DNA of 64,000 bases from the NCBI GenBank assembly GCA_037447655.1, contig JBBHKE010002119.1, positions 1 through 64,000 on the forward strand. The letters run 5' to 3'. The DNA comes from Zygnema cylindricum. Lineage: Eukaryota > Streptophyta > Zygnematophyceae > Zygnematales > Zygnemataceae. Made by a program: the position numbers and the translations under genes. Below, in pieces: positions 1 to 14,110 of the stretch. Numbering within the stretch: position 1 is the first letter of the stretch; every line of letters starts with the position of its first letter. The notes under the pieces were generated by a model, which did not search any database, was not told where the DNA came from, and saw only the letters and a program-made list of their open reading frames with translations.

Positions 1-810
1 CTTGTTATCGCTAACTATTTGTGTAAGTTAGGTAACAATTCTTGTTATCGCTAACTGTTCTGTTAATTTAGGTAACAATGCTTGTTATCGCTAACTGTTT
101 ATGTAAGTTAGGTAACAATTCCTGTAAGCGCAAACAGTTTGAGTAATTTAGAGAACAATTCCTGTTATCGCTAACTATTTGGTTAATTTAGGTAACAATT
201 CTTGTTATCGCTAACTGTTTGTGTAATTTAGGTAACAAATCTTGTTATCGCTAATAGTTTCTGTAAGTTAGGTAACAATTCCTGTAAGAGTAAATAGTTT
301 GTGTAATTTAGATAACAATTCATGTTATCGCTAACTGATTGGTTAATTTAGGTAAAAATTCTTGTTATTGCTAACTCTTTTTGTAATTTAGGTAACAATT
401 CTTGTTATCGCTAATAGTTTGTGTATGTTAGGAAACAATTATTGTTATCGCTGATTGCTTTGTAATTTAGGTAACAATTTTTGTTATCGCTAACAATTTG
501 TGTAGTTTAAGTTACAATTCTTGTTATCGCTAACAATTTGTGTAGTTTCAGTTAAAATTCTTGTTATCGCTAACAGTTTATGTAATTTAGGTAACAATTC
601 TTGGTATTGTTAACTGTTTGTGTAATTTAGGTATTAATTCTTGTTATCGCTAACTGTTTGTGTAATTTAGGTAAAAATTCTTGTTATCGCTAACAGTTTG
701 TGTAAGTTAGGTAACAATTCTTGTTATCGCTAACTGTTTGGTTAATTTAGGTAACAAATCTTTTTATTGCTAACTGTTTGTGTAATTTAGGTAACAATTC
801 TTGTTATCGC

Positions 811-1450
811 TAATAGTTTGTGTAATGTAGGTAACAATTCTTGTTATCGCTAACCGTTTTTGAAATTTGGGTAACCTTTCTTGTTACCGCTAACAATTTT
901 TGTAGTGTAAGTTACAATTCTTGTTATCGCTAACAATTTGTGTATTTGAAGTTTTAATTGTTATTATTGCTAACAGTTTGTGTAATTTAGATAACAATTT
1001 TTGTTATCGCTTAATGTTTGGTTAATTTAGGTAATAATTCTTGTTATCGCTAATAGTTTGTGTAATTTAGGAAATAATTCATGTTATCGCTAACTGTTTG
1101 TGTAATTTAGGTAACAATTCTTGTTATCGCTAATAGTTTGTGTAATGTAGGTAACAATTCTTGTTATCGCTAACCGTTTTTGAAATTTGGGTAACCTTTC
1201 TTGTTACCGCTAACAATTTGTGTAGTTTAAGTTACAATTCTTGTTATCGCTAACAATTTGTGTAGTTGAAGTTACAATTCTTATTATCGCTAACAGTTTG
1301 TGTAATTTAGATAACAATTCTTGTTATCGCTTAATGTTTGGTTAATTTAGGTAATAATTCTTGTTATCGCTAATAGTTTGTGTAATTTAGGAAATAATTC
1401 CTGTTATGGCTAACTGTTAGTGTAATTTAGGTGAAAATTCTTGTTATCAC
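811..1450. repeat. Higher-order repeat, 320-bp period (8 monomers)
   Basis: The ordered set of variant monomers starting TAATAGTTTGTGTAATGTAG at 811 recurs at 1131, exactly 320 bp or 8 monomers later. It includes the diagnostic variant TTGAAATTTGGGTAACC. The same ordered set returns near 2610, 18059 and 18379, and the last two are again 320 bp apart. Shared private variants in the same order point to amplification of an 8-mer block rather than independent mutation. Confidence 0.85.
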
Positions 1451-4400
1451 TAATAATTTGCATAAGTTAGGTAACAATTTTTGTAAGAGCAAAAAGTTTG
1501 TGTAATTTAGGAAACAATTCTTCTATCCCTAAAAGTTTGTGTAATTTAGGTAACAGTTCTTATTATTGCTAACAATTTGTGTAATTTAAGTAACAATTTT
1601 TTTATATCTAACAGTTTGTGTAATTTAAGTCTTAATTCTTGTTATCGCTAACAATTTGTGTAATTTACGTAACAATTCTTGTTATCACTAACAATTTTTG
1701 TAATTTAGGTAACAATTCTTGTTATCGCTAAAAGTTTGTGTAATTTAGGTCTTAATTCTTGTTATCACTAACAGTTTGTGTAATTTAGGTCACAATTCTT
1801 GTTATCGCTAATTCTTAGGTTAATTTAGGTGACAATTCTTGTTATCGCTAACAGTTTGTGTAATTTAGGTAACAATTATTGTTATCACTAACTGTTTATA
1901 TAATTTAGATATCAATTCTTTTTATCAATAACTGTTTGGTTAACTTAGGTAATAATTCTTTCTATCGCTAACCGTTTGTGTAACTTAGATAACAATTGCT
2001 GTAAGCCCAAACAGTTTGTGTAATTTAGATAACAATTCATGTTATCGCTAACTGTTTGGTTAATTTAGGTCACAATTCTTGTTATTGCTAACTGTTGATG
2101 TAATTTAGGTAACAATTCATGTTATCGCTAACTGATTAGTTAATTTAGGTAACAATACTTGTTATCGCTAACTGTTTCTGTAATTTAGGTAACAATTCTT
2201 GTTATCGCTAAAAGTTTGTGTATGTTAGGTAACAATTATTGTTATCGCTGATCGCTTTGTAATTTAGGTAACAATTTTTGTTATCGCTAACAATTTGTGT
2301 AGTTTAAGTTACAATTCTTGTTATCGTTTACAATTTGTGTAGTTTCAGTTAAAATTCTTGTTATCGCTAACAGTTTATGTAATTTAGGTAACAATTCTTG
2401 TATTTGTTAACTATTTGTGTAATTTAGGTATTAATTCTTGTTATCGCTAACTGTTTGTGTAATTTAGGTAAAAATTCTTGTTATCGCTAACAGTTTGTGT
2501 AAGTTAAGTAACAATTCTTGTTATCCCTAACTGTTTGGTTAATTTAGGTAACAATTCTTATAATCGCTAACTGTTTGTGTAATTTAGGTAACAATTCTTG
2601 TAATCGCTAATAGTTTGTGTAATGTAGGTAACAATTCTTGTTATCGCTAACCGTTTTTGAGATTTGGGTAACCTTTCTTGTTACCGCTAACAATTTGTGT
2701 AGTTTAAGTTACAATTCTTGTTATCGCTAACAATTTGTGTAGTTTAAGTTACAATTCTTATTATCGCTAGCAGTTTGTGTAATTTAGATAACAATTCTTG
2801 TTATCGCTTAATGTTTGGTTAATTTAGGTAATAATTCTTGTTATCGCTAATAGTTTCTGTAATTTAGGAAACAATTCTTGTTATCGCTAACTGTTTGTGT
2901 AATTTAGGTAACAATTCTTGTTATCGCTAATAGTTTGTGTAATTTAGGTAACAATTCTTGTTATCGCTAACCATTTGTGTAATTTAGGTAACAATTCTTG
3001 TTATCGCTAACAGTTTGTGTAATTTAGGTAACAATTCTTGTTATCGCTAACAATTTGTGTAATTTAAGTAACAATTTTTGTTATCGCTAACAGTTTGTGT
3101 AATTTAAGTCTTAATTCTTGTTATCGCTAACAATTTGTGTAATTTACGTAACAATTCTTGTTATCGCTAACAATTTTTGTAATTTAGGTAAAAATTCTTG
3201 TTATTTCTAAAAGTTTGTGTAATTTAGGTCTTAATTCTTGTTATCGCTAACAATTTGTGTAATTGTTATCGCTTAGAGTTTGTGTAATTTAGGTCACAAT
3301 TCTTGTTATTGATAATTGTTTGGTTAACTTAGGTAAAAATTCTTGTTATCGCTAACCGTTTCTGTAATTTAGAAAACAATTGTTGTTATCTCTAACTATT
3401 TGTGTAATTTAGGTAACAATTCTTGTTATCGCTAACAGTTTTTGTAATTTAGGTAACAATTCTTGTTATCGCTTAGAGTTTGTGTAATTTAGGTCAAAAT
3501 TCTTGTTATAGCTAACTGTTTCTGTAATTTAGGTAACAATTCTTGTTATTGATAAGTGTTTAGTTAACTTAGGTAACAATTCTTGTTATCGCTAACCTTT
3601 TGTGTAATTTAGTAAACAATTTTTGTTATCGCTAACTGTTTGTGTAATTTAGATAACAATTTTTGTTATCGCTAACTGTTTGATTAATTTAGGTAACAAT
3701 TCTTGTTATCGCTAACAGTTTGTGTAATTTAGGTAACAATTCTTGTTATCGCTAACTGTTTGTGTAATTTAGGTAACAATTCTTGTTATCGCTAACCGTT
3801 TGTGTAATTTAGATATAAACTGTTGTAAGCCCAAACAGTTTGTGTAATTTAGATTACAATTCCTGTTATCGCTAACTGTTTATGTAAGTTAGGTAACAAT
3901 TCCTGTAAGAGCAAATAGTTTGTGTAATTTAGATAACAATTCATGTTATCGCTAACTGTTTGGTTAATTTAGGTAACAATTCTTGTCATCACTAACTGTT
4001 TGTGTAATTTAGGTAACAAATCTTGTTATCTCTAACAGTTTGTGTAAGTTAGGTAACATTTCCTGTAACAGCAAATAGTTTGTGTAATTTAGATAAAAAT
4101 TCATGTTATCGCTAACTGTTTGGTTAATTCAGGTAACAATTCATTTTATCGCTAACTGTTTGTGTAATTTAGGTAACAATTCTGTTTATCGCTAACAGTT
4201 TGTGTATGTTAGGTAACAATTATTTTTATCGCTGACCCCTTTTATAATTTAGGTAACAATTGTTGTTATCGCTAACAATTTGTGTAGTTTAAGTTTTTTT
4301 TCTTGTTATCGCTAACAATTTGTGTAGATTCATTTACAATTCTTGTTATCGCTAACTGTTTGTGTAATTAAGGTAACAATTTTTGTTATCGCTAATAGTT

Positions 4401-5138
4401 TTTGTAATTTAGGTAACAATTCTTGTTATCGCTTAGAGTTTGTGTAATTTAGGTCACAATTCTTGTTATTGATAACTGTTTGGTTAACTTAGGTAACAAT
4501 TCTTGTTATCGCTAACCGTTTCTGTAATTTAGGAAACAATTGTTGTTATCTCTAACTATTTGTATAATTTAGGTAACAATTCTTGTTATCGCTAACAGTT
4601 TTTGTAATTTAGGTAACAATTCTTGTTATTGATAAGTGTTTGGTTAACTTAGGTAACAATTCTTGTTATCGCTTACTGTTTCTGTAATTTAGATAAAAAA
4701 TTTTGTTATCGCTAACTGTTTGGTTAATTTAGTTAACAATTCTTGTTATCACTAACCGTTTGTGTAATTTAGGAAAAAAAATTGTTATCGCTAATTGTTT
4801 GTGTAATTTAGGTAACAATTCTTGTTATTTCAAACAGTTTTTGTAATTTAGGTAACAGTTCTTGTTATCATTAAGAGTTTGTGTAATTTAGGTCACAATT
4901 CTTGTTATTGCTAACAATTTGTGTAGTTTAAGTTACAATTGTTGTTATCGCTAACTGTTTATGTAATTTAGGTAACAATTCTGTTTATCGCTAACCGTTT
5001 TTGAAATTTGGGTAACCTTTCTTGTTACCGCTAACAATTTGTGTAGTTTAAGTTTTAATTCTTGTTATCGCTAACAATTTGTGTAGTTTAGATAACTTTT
5101 TTTGTTATCGCTAACTGTTTGTGTAATTTAGGTAATAA

Positions 5139-5586
5139 TTCTTGTTATCGCTAACAGTTTTTGTAATTTAGGTAATAGTTCTTGTTATCGCTAACAGTTT
5201 GTGTAATTTAGGTGAGAATTTCTTGATATCACTAAAAGTTTTTGTAATTTAGGTAACATTTCTTGTTATTGCTAACTGTTTGGTTAATTTAGGTAACAAT
5301 TTTTGTTATCGCTAACCCTTTTTGAAATTTGGGTAACCTTTCTTGTTACCGCTAACAATTTGTGTAGTTTAAGTTTTAATTCTTGTTTTTGCTAACAATT
5401 TGTGTAGTTTAGATAACAAGCTTATTGTTTGGTTAATTTAGGTAATAATTATTGTTATCGCGAACAATTTGTGTAAGTTAGGCAACAATTCTTGTAAGCG
5501 CAAACAGTTTTTGTAATTTAGGTAACAATTCTTATTATCGCTAACAATTTGTGTAATTTAGGTAACAATTCTTGTTATCGCTAACA
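5139..5586. repeat. Satellite block duplicated at 8971-9418
   Basis: About 448 bp here reappear at 8971-9418 at a constant offset of 3832. The copies share rare features: an AGGTGAGAATTTC insertion variant, a CTTGATATCACTAAAAG monomer and a shortened monomer reading AACAAGCTTATTG. I saw no differences by eye. The second copy ends abruptly inside a monomer at 9418, where a different block begins. Confidence 0.85.
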
Positions 5587-8500
5587 GTTTATGTAATTAA
5601 GGTAACAATTTTTGTTATCGCTAACTGTTTGGTTATCTTAGGTAACAATTCTTGTTATCGCTAACCGTTTCTGTAATTTAGGAAACAATTGTTGTTATCG
5701 CTAACTATTTGTGTAATTTAGGTAACAATTCTTGTTATCGCTAACAGTTTTTGTAATTTAGGTAAAAATTCTTTTTATCGCTTAGTGTTTGTGTAATTTA
5801 GGTCACTATTTTTGTTATCGCTAACTATTTGTGTAATTTAGGTAAGAATTTCTTGTTATCACTAACAATTTTTGTAATTTAGGTCTTAATTATTGTTATC
5901 GCTAACAATTTGTGTAGTTTAAGTTAGAATTGTTGTTATCGTTAACTGTTTCTGTAATTTAGGTAACAATTCTTGTTATTGATAACTGTTTGGTTAACTT
6001 AGGTAACATTTCTTGTTATCGCTAACTGTTTGTGTAATTTAGTAAACAATTCTTGTTATCGCTAACTGTTTGTGTAATTTAGGTAACAATTCTTGTTATC
6101 GCTAACCGTTTGTGTAATTTAGGTAAAAATTTCTTGTTTTCACTAACAATTTTTGTAATTTAGGTAAAAATTATTGTAATCGCTAACAGTTTGTGTAATT
6201 TAGGTCACAATAATTGTAATCGCTAACAGTTTGTGTAATTTAGGTAACAATTCTTGTTATCGCTAACATTTCTGTTAATTTAGGTAACAATTCTTGTTAT
6301 CGCTAACTGTTTGTGTAATTTAGGTAACAATTCTTGTTATCGCTAACTATTTGTGTAAGTTAGGTAACAATTCTTGTTATCGCTAACTGTTCTGTTAATT
6401 TAGGTAACAATGCTTGTTATCGCTAACTGTTTGTGTAATTTAGGTAACAATTCTTGTTATCGCTAACTATTTGTGTAAGTTAGGTAACAATTCTTGTTAT
6501 CGCTAACTGTTCTGTTAATTTAGGTAACAATGCTTGTTATCGCTAACTGTTTATGTAAGTTAGGTAACAATTCCTGTAAGCGCAAACAGTTTGAGTAATT
6601 TAGAGAACAATTCCTGTTATCGCTAACTATTTGGTTAATTTAGGTAACAATTCTTGTTATCGCTAACTGTTTGTGTAATTTAGGTAACAATTCTTGTTAT
6701 TGTTAAGAGTTTTTGTAATTTAGGTAACAATTGTTGTAATGGCTAACAATTTGTGTAGTTTAAGTTACAATTCTTGTTATCGCTAACTGTTTGGTTAATT
6801 TAAATAACAATTCTTCTCATCGCTAACCGTTTGTGTAATTGAGGAAACAATTGTTGTTATCGCTAACTATTTGTGTAATTTAGGAAACAATTATTGTTAT
6901 CGCTTGCAGTTTTTTTAATTTAGGTAACAAATCTTGTTATCGCTAACAGTTTGTGTAATTTAGGTCATAATTTTTGTTATCGCTAACTGTTTGTGTAATT
7001 TAGGTATAAATTCTTGTTATTACTAACAGTTTGTGTAACTTAGATAACAATTCTCATAAGCGCAAACAGTTTGTGTAATTTAGATAATAATTCTTGTTAT
7101 TGCTAACTGTTTGGTTAATTTAGGTAACAATTCTTTTTATCGCTAACTCTTTGTGTAATTTAGGTAAAAATTCTTGTTATGGCTAACAATTTGTGTAGTT
7201 TAAGTAACAATTCTTGTTATCGCTAACTCTTAGGTTAATTTAGGTGTTAATTCTTGTTATGGCTAACAGTTTATGTAATTTAGGTAACAATTATTGTTAT
7301 CGCTAACTGTTTATATAATTTAGATATCAATTCTTTTTATCGCTAACTATTTGGTTAATTTAGGTAACAATTCTTCTTATCACTAACTGTTTGTGTAACT
7401 TAGATAACAATTCCTGTAAGCGCGAACAGTTTGTGTAATTTAGGTAACAATTCTTGTTATCGCTAACAATTTGTGTAGTTTAAGTTACAATTCTTGTTAT
7501 CGCTAACAATTTGTGTAGTTTCAGTTACAATTCTTGTTATCGCTAACAGTTTGTGTAATTTAGGTAACAATTCTTGTTATCGCTAACCGTTTTTGAAATT
7601 TGGTTAACCTTACTTGTTACCGCTAAGAATTTGTGTAGTTTAAGTTAGAAATCTTGTTATCGCTAACAATTTGTGTAGTTTAAGTTACAATTGTTATTAT
7701 CGCTATCAGTTTGTGTAATTTAGATAACAATTCTTGTTATCGCTTAATTTTTGGTTAATTTAGGTAGTAATTCTTGTTATCGCTAACAGTTTTTGTAATT
7801 TAGGAAACAATTCGTGTTATCGCTAACTGTTTGTGTAATTTAGGTGAAAATTCTTCTTATCAGTATTAAATTGTGTAAGTTAGGTAACAATTCCTGTAAG
7901 CACAAACAGTTTGTGTAATTTAGGAAACAATTCTTGATATCGCTAAAAATTTGTGAAATTTAGGTAAAAATAGTTATTATTGCTAACAATTTGCGTAATT
8001 TAGGTAACAATTCTTGTTATCGCTAAGGGTTTATGTAATTTAGGTAACAATTTTTGTTATCGCTAACTGTTTAGTTTACTTAGGTAACAATTCTTGTTAT
8101 CGCTAACCGTTTGTGTAATTTAGAAAACAATTTTTTTTATCGCTAACTCTTTGTGTAATTTAGGTAACAATTCTTATTATCGCTAACAGTTTTTGTAATT
8201 TAGGTAACAATTCTTGTTATTGCTAACAGTTTGTATAATTAAGGTCACAATTCTTATTATCGCTAATTGTTTGTGTAATTTAGGTAGCAATTCTTGTTAT
8301 CGCTAACAGTTTGTGTTATTTAGGTCTTAATTCTTGTTATCGCTAACAATTTGTGTAGTTTAGGTCACAATAATTGTTATCGCTAACTGTTTGGTTAATT
8401 TAGGTAACAATTCTTGTTATCGCTAACAGTTTGTGTAAGTTAGGTAACAATTCTTGTTATCGCTAAATGTTTGGTTAATTTAGGTAACAATTATTGTTAT

Positions 8501-9417
8501 CGCAAACAGTTTGAGTAATTTAGATAACAATTCCTGTTATCGCTAACTGTTTGGTTAATTTAGGTTACAATTCTTCTTATCGCTAACCGTTTGTGTAATT
8601 GAGGAAACAATTTTTGTTATCGCTAACTGTTTGTGTAATTTAGGTAACAATTATTGTTATCGCTTACAGTTTTTGTAATTTAGGTAACAATTCTTGTTAT
8701 CGCTAACAGTTTGTGTAATTTAGGTCATAATTTTTGTTATCGCTAACTGTTTGTGTAATTTAGGTAACAATTCTTGTTATAGCTAACAGTTTGTGTAACT
8801 TAGATAACAATTCCTGTAAGTGCAAACAGTTTGAGTAATTTAGATAACAATTTCTGTTATCGCTAACTGTTTGGTTAATTTAGGTAACAATTCTTGTTAT
8901 CGTTAACAGTTTTTGTAATTTAGGTAACAATTGTTGTTATGGCTAACAATTTGTGTAGTTTAAGTTACAATTCTTGTTATCGCTAACAGTTTTTGTAATT
9001 TAGGTAATAGTTCTTGTTATCGCTAACAGTTTGTGTAATTTAGGTGAGAATTTCTTGATATCACTAAAAGTTTTTGTAATTTAGGTAACATTTCTTGTTA
9101 TTGCTAACTGTTTGGTTAATTTAGGTAACAATTTTTGTTATCGCTAACCCTTTTTGAAATTTGGGTAACCTTTCTTGTTACCGCTAACAATTTGTGTAGT
9201 TTAAGTTTTAATTCTTGTTTTTGCTAACAATTTGTGTAGTTTAGATAACAAGCTTATTGTTTGGTTAATTTAGGTAATAATTATTGTTATCGCGAACAAT
9301 TTGTGTAAGTTAGGCAACAATTCTTGTAAGCGCAAACAGTTTTTGTAATTTAGGTAACAATTCTTATTATCGCTAACAATTTGTGTAATTTAGGTAACAA
9401 TTCTTGTTATCGCTAAC

Positions 9418-10270
9418 ATTTAGGTGTTAATTCTTGTTATGGATAACAGTTTATGTAATTTAGGTAACAATTCTTGTTATCGTTAACCGTTTGTGTAACT
9501 TAGATAAAAACTGTTGTAAGCCCAGACAGTTTGTGTAATTTGATAACAATTCCTGTTATCGCTAACTGTTTGTGTAAGTTAGGTAACAATTCCTGTAAGA
9601 GCAAATAGTTTGTGTTATTTAGATAACAATTCATGTTATCGCTAACTGTTTGGTTAATTCAGGTAACAATTCTTGTTATCGCTAACTGTTTGTGTAATTG
9701 AGGTAACAATTGTTGATATCGCTAACAATTTGTGTAGTTTAAGTTTTTTTTCTTGTTATCACTAACAATTTGTGTAGATTCATTTACAATTCTTGTTATT
9801 GCTTACATTTTATGTAATTTAGGTAAAAATTCTTGTTATTGCTAACTGTTTGTGTAATTTAGGTATTAATGCTTGTTATCGCTAACTATTTGTATATTTT
9901 AGGTAAAAATTGTTGTTATCGCTAACATTTTCTGTAAGTTAGGTAACAATTCTTGTTATCGCTAACTGTTTGTGTAATTTAGGTAACAATTCTTGTTATC
10001 GCTAATAGTTTGTGTAATGTAGGTATCAATTCTTGTTATCGCTAACTGTTTTTGAAATTTGGGTAACCTTTATTGTTAGCGCTAACAATTTGTGTAGTTT
10101 AAGTTACAATTCTTGTTATCGCTAACAATTTGTGTAGTTTAAGTTACAATTCTAATTATCGCTAACAGTTTTTGTAATTTATATAACAATTTTTGTTATC
10201 GCTTAATGTTTGGTTAACTTAGGTAATAATTCTTGTTATCGCTTACAGTTTGTGTAATTTAGAAAACAAT
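9418..10270. repeat. Satellite block of ~0.85 kb, repeated at 12217 and 13112
   Basis: This block starts AGGTGTTAATTCTTG at 9422 and recurs at 12217-13111. The recurrence has one extra 40-bp monomer and two 1-2 base length differences. A third, more diverged copy starts at 13112, directly abutting the second. Older relatives of the TGTTGTAAGCCCA monomer occur near 3811 and 16850. This is a second higher-order repeat level of roughly 0.85-0.9 kb. Confidence 0.8.
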
Positions 10271-12216
10271 TCTTGTTATCGCTAACTGTTTGTGTAATTT
10301 AGGTGAAAATTCTTGTTATCGCTAACAATTTGTGTAAGTTAGGTAGAAATTCCTGTAAGCGCAAACAGTTTGTGTAATTTAGGAAACAATTCTGTTTATC
10401 GCTAACAGTTTATGTAATTTAGGTAACAATTCTTGTTATCGCTAACTGTTAGGTTAACTTAGGTAACAATTCTTCTTATCGCTAACCGTTTGTGTAATTT
10501 AGGAAACAATTCTTGTTATCGCTAACAGTTTATGTAATTAAGGTAACAATTTTTGTTATCGCTAACTGTTAGGTTAACTTAGGTAACAATTCTTCTTATC
10601 GCTAACCGTTTGTGTAATTTAGGAAACAATTCTTGTTATCGCTAACTGTTTGTGTAATTTAGGTAACAATTCTTGTTATCGCTAACAATTTTTGTAATTT
10701 AGGTAACAATTTTTGTTATCGCTAACAGTTTGTGAAATTTAGGTCACAATTCTTGTTATCGCTAACTGTTTGTGTAATTTGGGTAGCAATTCTTGTTATC
10801 GCTAACAATTTGTGTAATTTAGGTAAGAATTTCTTATTATCATTAACAATTTTTTGTAATTTATGTAACAATTCTTGTTATCGCTAACAGTTTTTATAAT
10901 TTAGGTCTTAATTCTTGTTATCGCGAACAATTTGTGTAGTTTAAGTTATAATTCTTGTTATCGCTAACTGTTTGTGTAATTTAGGTAACAATTCTTGTTA
11001 TTGCTAATTGTTTGGTTAACTTAGGTAACATTTCTTGTTATCGCTAACCGTTTGTGTAATTTAGTAAACAATTATTGTTATCGCTAACTGTTTGTGTAAT
11101 TTAGGTAACAATTCTTGTTATCGCTAACCGTTTGTGTAATTTAGGAAAAAAAGTTGTTATCGCTAATTGTTTGTGTAATTTAGGTAACAATTCTTGTTAT
11201 CGCTAACAGTTTGTGTAATTTAGGTAAAAATTATTGTTATCGCTAACTGTTTGTGTAATTTAGGTAACAATTCTTGTTATCGCTAACTGTTTGTGTAAGT
11301 TAGGTAACAATTCCTGTTAGCGCAAATAGTTTGAGTAATTTAGATAACAATTCTTGTTATCGCTAACTGTTTGGTTAATTTAGGTAATAATTCTTGTTAT
11401 CGCTAATTGTTTGTGTAATTTAGGTAAAAATTCTTGTTATCTCTAACAGTTTGTGTAATGTAGGTAACAATTCTTGTTATTGTTAACAGTTTTTGTAATT
11501 TAGGTAACAATTGTTGTTATGGCTAACAATTTGTGTAGTTTAAGTTACAATTCTTGTTATCGCTAATAATTTGTGTAATTAAGGTAACAATTCTTGTTAT
11601 CGCTAACTGTTTGGTTAATTTAGGTAACAATTCTTCTTATCGCTAACAGTTTGTGTAATTTAGGTCATAATTTTTGTTATGGCTAACTGTTTGTGTAATT
11701 TAGGTATCAATTTTTGTTATAACTAACAGTTTGTGTAACTTAGATAACAATTCCTGTAAGCGCAAACAGTTTGTGTAATTTAGATAATATTTCGTGTTAT
11801 CGCTAACTGTTTGGTTAATTTAGGTAACAATTCTTTTTATCACTAACTGTTTGTGTAATTTAGGTAACAATTTTTGTTATCGCTAACAATTTGTGTAGTT
11901 TAAGTAACAATTCTTGTTATCGCTAACAGTTTGTGTAATTTAAGTAACAATTCTTATAATCCCTAACTGCTTCGTTAATTTAGGTAACAATTCTTGTTAT
12001 CGTTAACTGTTTGTGTAACTTAGATAACAATTTTTGTTATCGCTAACAGTTTCGTTAATTTAGATAACAATTCTTGTTATCGCTAAGTGTTTGTGTAATT
12101 TAGGAAATATTCTTCTTATCGCTAACTGTTTCTGTAATTTAGGTAACAGTTTTTGTTATCCTTAACACTTTGTGTAATTTAGGTCACAATTCTTGTTATC
12201 GCTAACTCTTAGGTTA

Positions 12217-14110
12217 ATTTAGGTGTTAATTCTTGTTATGGATAACAGTTTATGTAATTTAGGTAACAATTCTTGTTATCGTTAACCGTTTGTGTAACTT
12301 AGATAAAAACTGTTGTAAGCCCAGACAGTTTGTGTAATTTAGATAACAATTCCTGTTATCGCTAACTGTTTGTGTAAGTTAGGTAACAATTCCTGTAAGA
12401 GCAAATAGTTTGTGTAATTTAGATATACAATTCATGTTATCGCTAACTGTTTGGTTAATTCAGGTAACAATTCTTGTTATCGCTAACTGTTTGTGTAATT
12501 GAGGTAACAATTGTTGATATCACTAACAATTTGTGTAGTTTAAGTTTTTTTTCTTGTTATCACAAACAATTTGTGTAGATTCATTTACAATTCTTGTTAT
12601 TGCTTACATTTTATGTAATTTAGGTGAAAATTCTTGTTATTGCTAACTGTTTGTGTAATTTAGGTATTAATGCTTGTTATCGCTAACTATTTGTATATTT
12701 TAGGTAAAAATTGTTGTTATCGCTAACATTTTCTGTAAGTTAGGTAACAATTCTTGTTATCGCTAACTGTTTGGTTAATTTAGGTAACAATTCTTGTTAT
12801 TGCTAACTGTTTGTGTAATTTAGGTAACAATTCTTGTTATCGCTAATAGTTTGTGTAATGTAGGTATCAATTCTTGTTATCGCTAACTGTTTTTGAAATT
12901 TGGGTAACCTTTATTGTTAGCGCTAACAATTTGTGTAGTTTAAGTTACAATTCTTGTTATCGCTAACAATTTGTGTAGTTTAAGTTACAATTCTAATTAT
13001 CGCTAACAGTTTTTGTAATTTATATAACAATTTTTGTTATCGCTTAATGTTTGGTTAACTTAGGTAATAATTCTTGTTATCGCTTACAGTTTGTGTAATT
13101 TAGAAAACAATGTGTTAATTCTTGTTATGGCTAACAGTTTATGTTATTTAGGTAACAATTCTTGTTATCGCTAACCGTTTGTGTAACTTAGATAAAAACT
13201 GTTGTAAGCCCAAACAGTTTGTGTAATTTAGATAAGAATTCCTATTATCGCTAACTGTTTGTGTAAGTTAGGTAACAATTCCTGTAAGGGCAAATAGTTT
13301 GTGTAATTTAGATAACAATTTATGTTATCGCTAACTGTTCGGTTAATTTAGGTAACAATTCTTGTCATCGCTAACTGTTTGTCTAATTTAGGTAACAAAT
13401 CTTGTTATCGCTAACAGTTTGTGTAAGTTAGGTAACATTTCCTGTAAAAGCAAATAGTTTGTGTAATTTAGATAACAATTCATGTTATCGCAATGTGTTT
13501 GGCTAATTCAGGTAACAATTCTTGTTATCGCTAACTGTTTGTGTAATTTAGGTAACAATTCTGTTTATCGCAAACAGTTTATGTATGTTAGGTTACAATT
13601 ATTTTGATCGCTGACCCCTTTTGTAATTTAGGTAACAATTGTTTTTATCGCTAACAATTTGGGTAGTTTAAGTTTTTTTTCTTGTTATCACTAACAATTT
13701 GTGTAGATTCATTTACAATTCTTGTTATTGCTAACATTATATGTAATTTAGGTAACAATTCTTGTTATCGCTAACTGTTTGTGTAATTTAGGTCTTAATG
13801 CTTGTTATCGCTAACTATTTGTGTAATCTAGGTAAAAATTCTTGTTATCGCTAACCGTTTCTATAAGTTAGGTAACAATTCTTGTTATCGCTAACTGTTT
13901 GGTTAATTTAGGTAACAATTCTTGTTATCGCTAACCGTTTTTGAAATTTGGGTAACCTTTCTTGTTACCGCTAACAATTTGTTTAGTTTAAGTTACAATT
14001 CTAATTATCGCTAACAGTTTTTGTAATTTATATAACAATTCTTGTTATCGCTTAATGTTTGGTTAACTTAGGTAATAATTCTTGTTATCGCTTACAATTT
14101 GTGCAATTTA
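12217..14110. repeat. Tandem pair of the ~0.9-kb satellite block
   Basis: Copies start at 12221 and 13112, 891 bp apart. The junction falls inside a truncated monomer (AGAAAACAAT joined to GTGTTAATTC), as expected of unequal exchange between misaligned monomers. The right copy carries more private changes than the left, and its end near 14110 is approximate. Confidence 0.7.
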
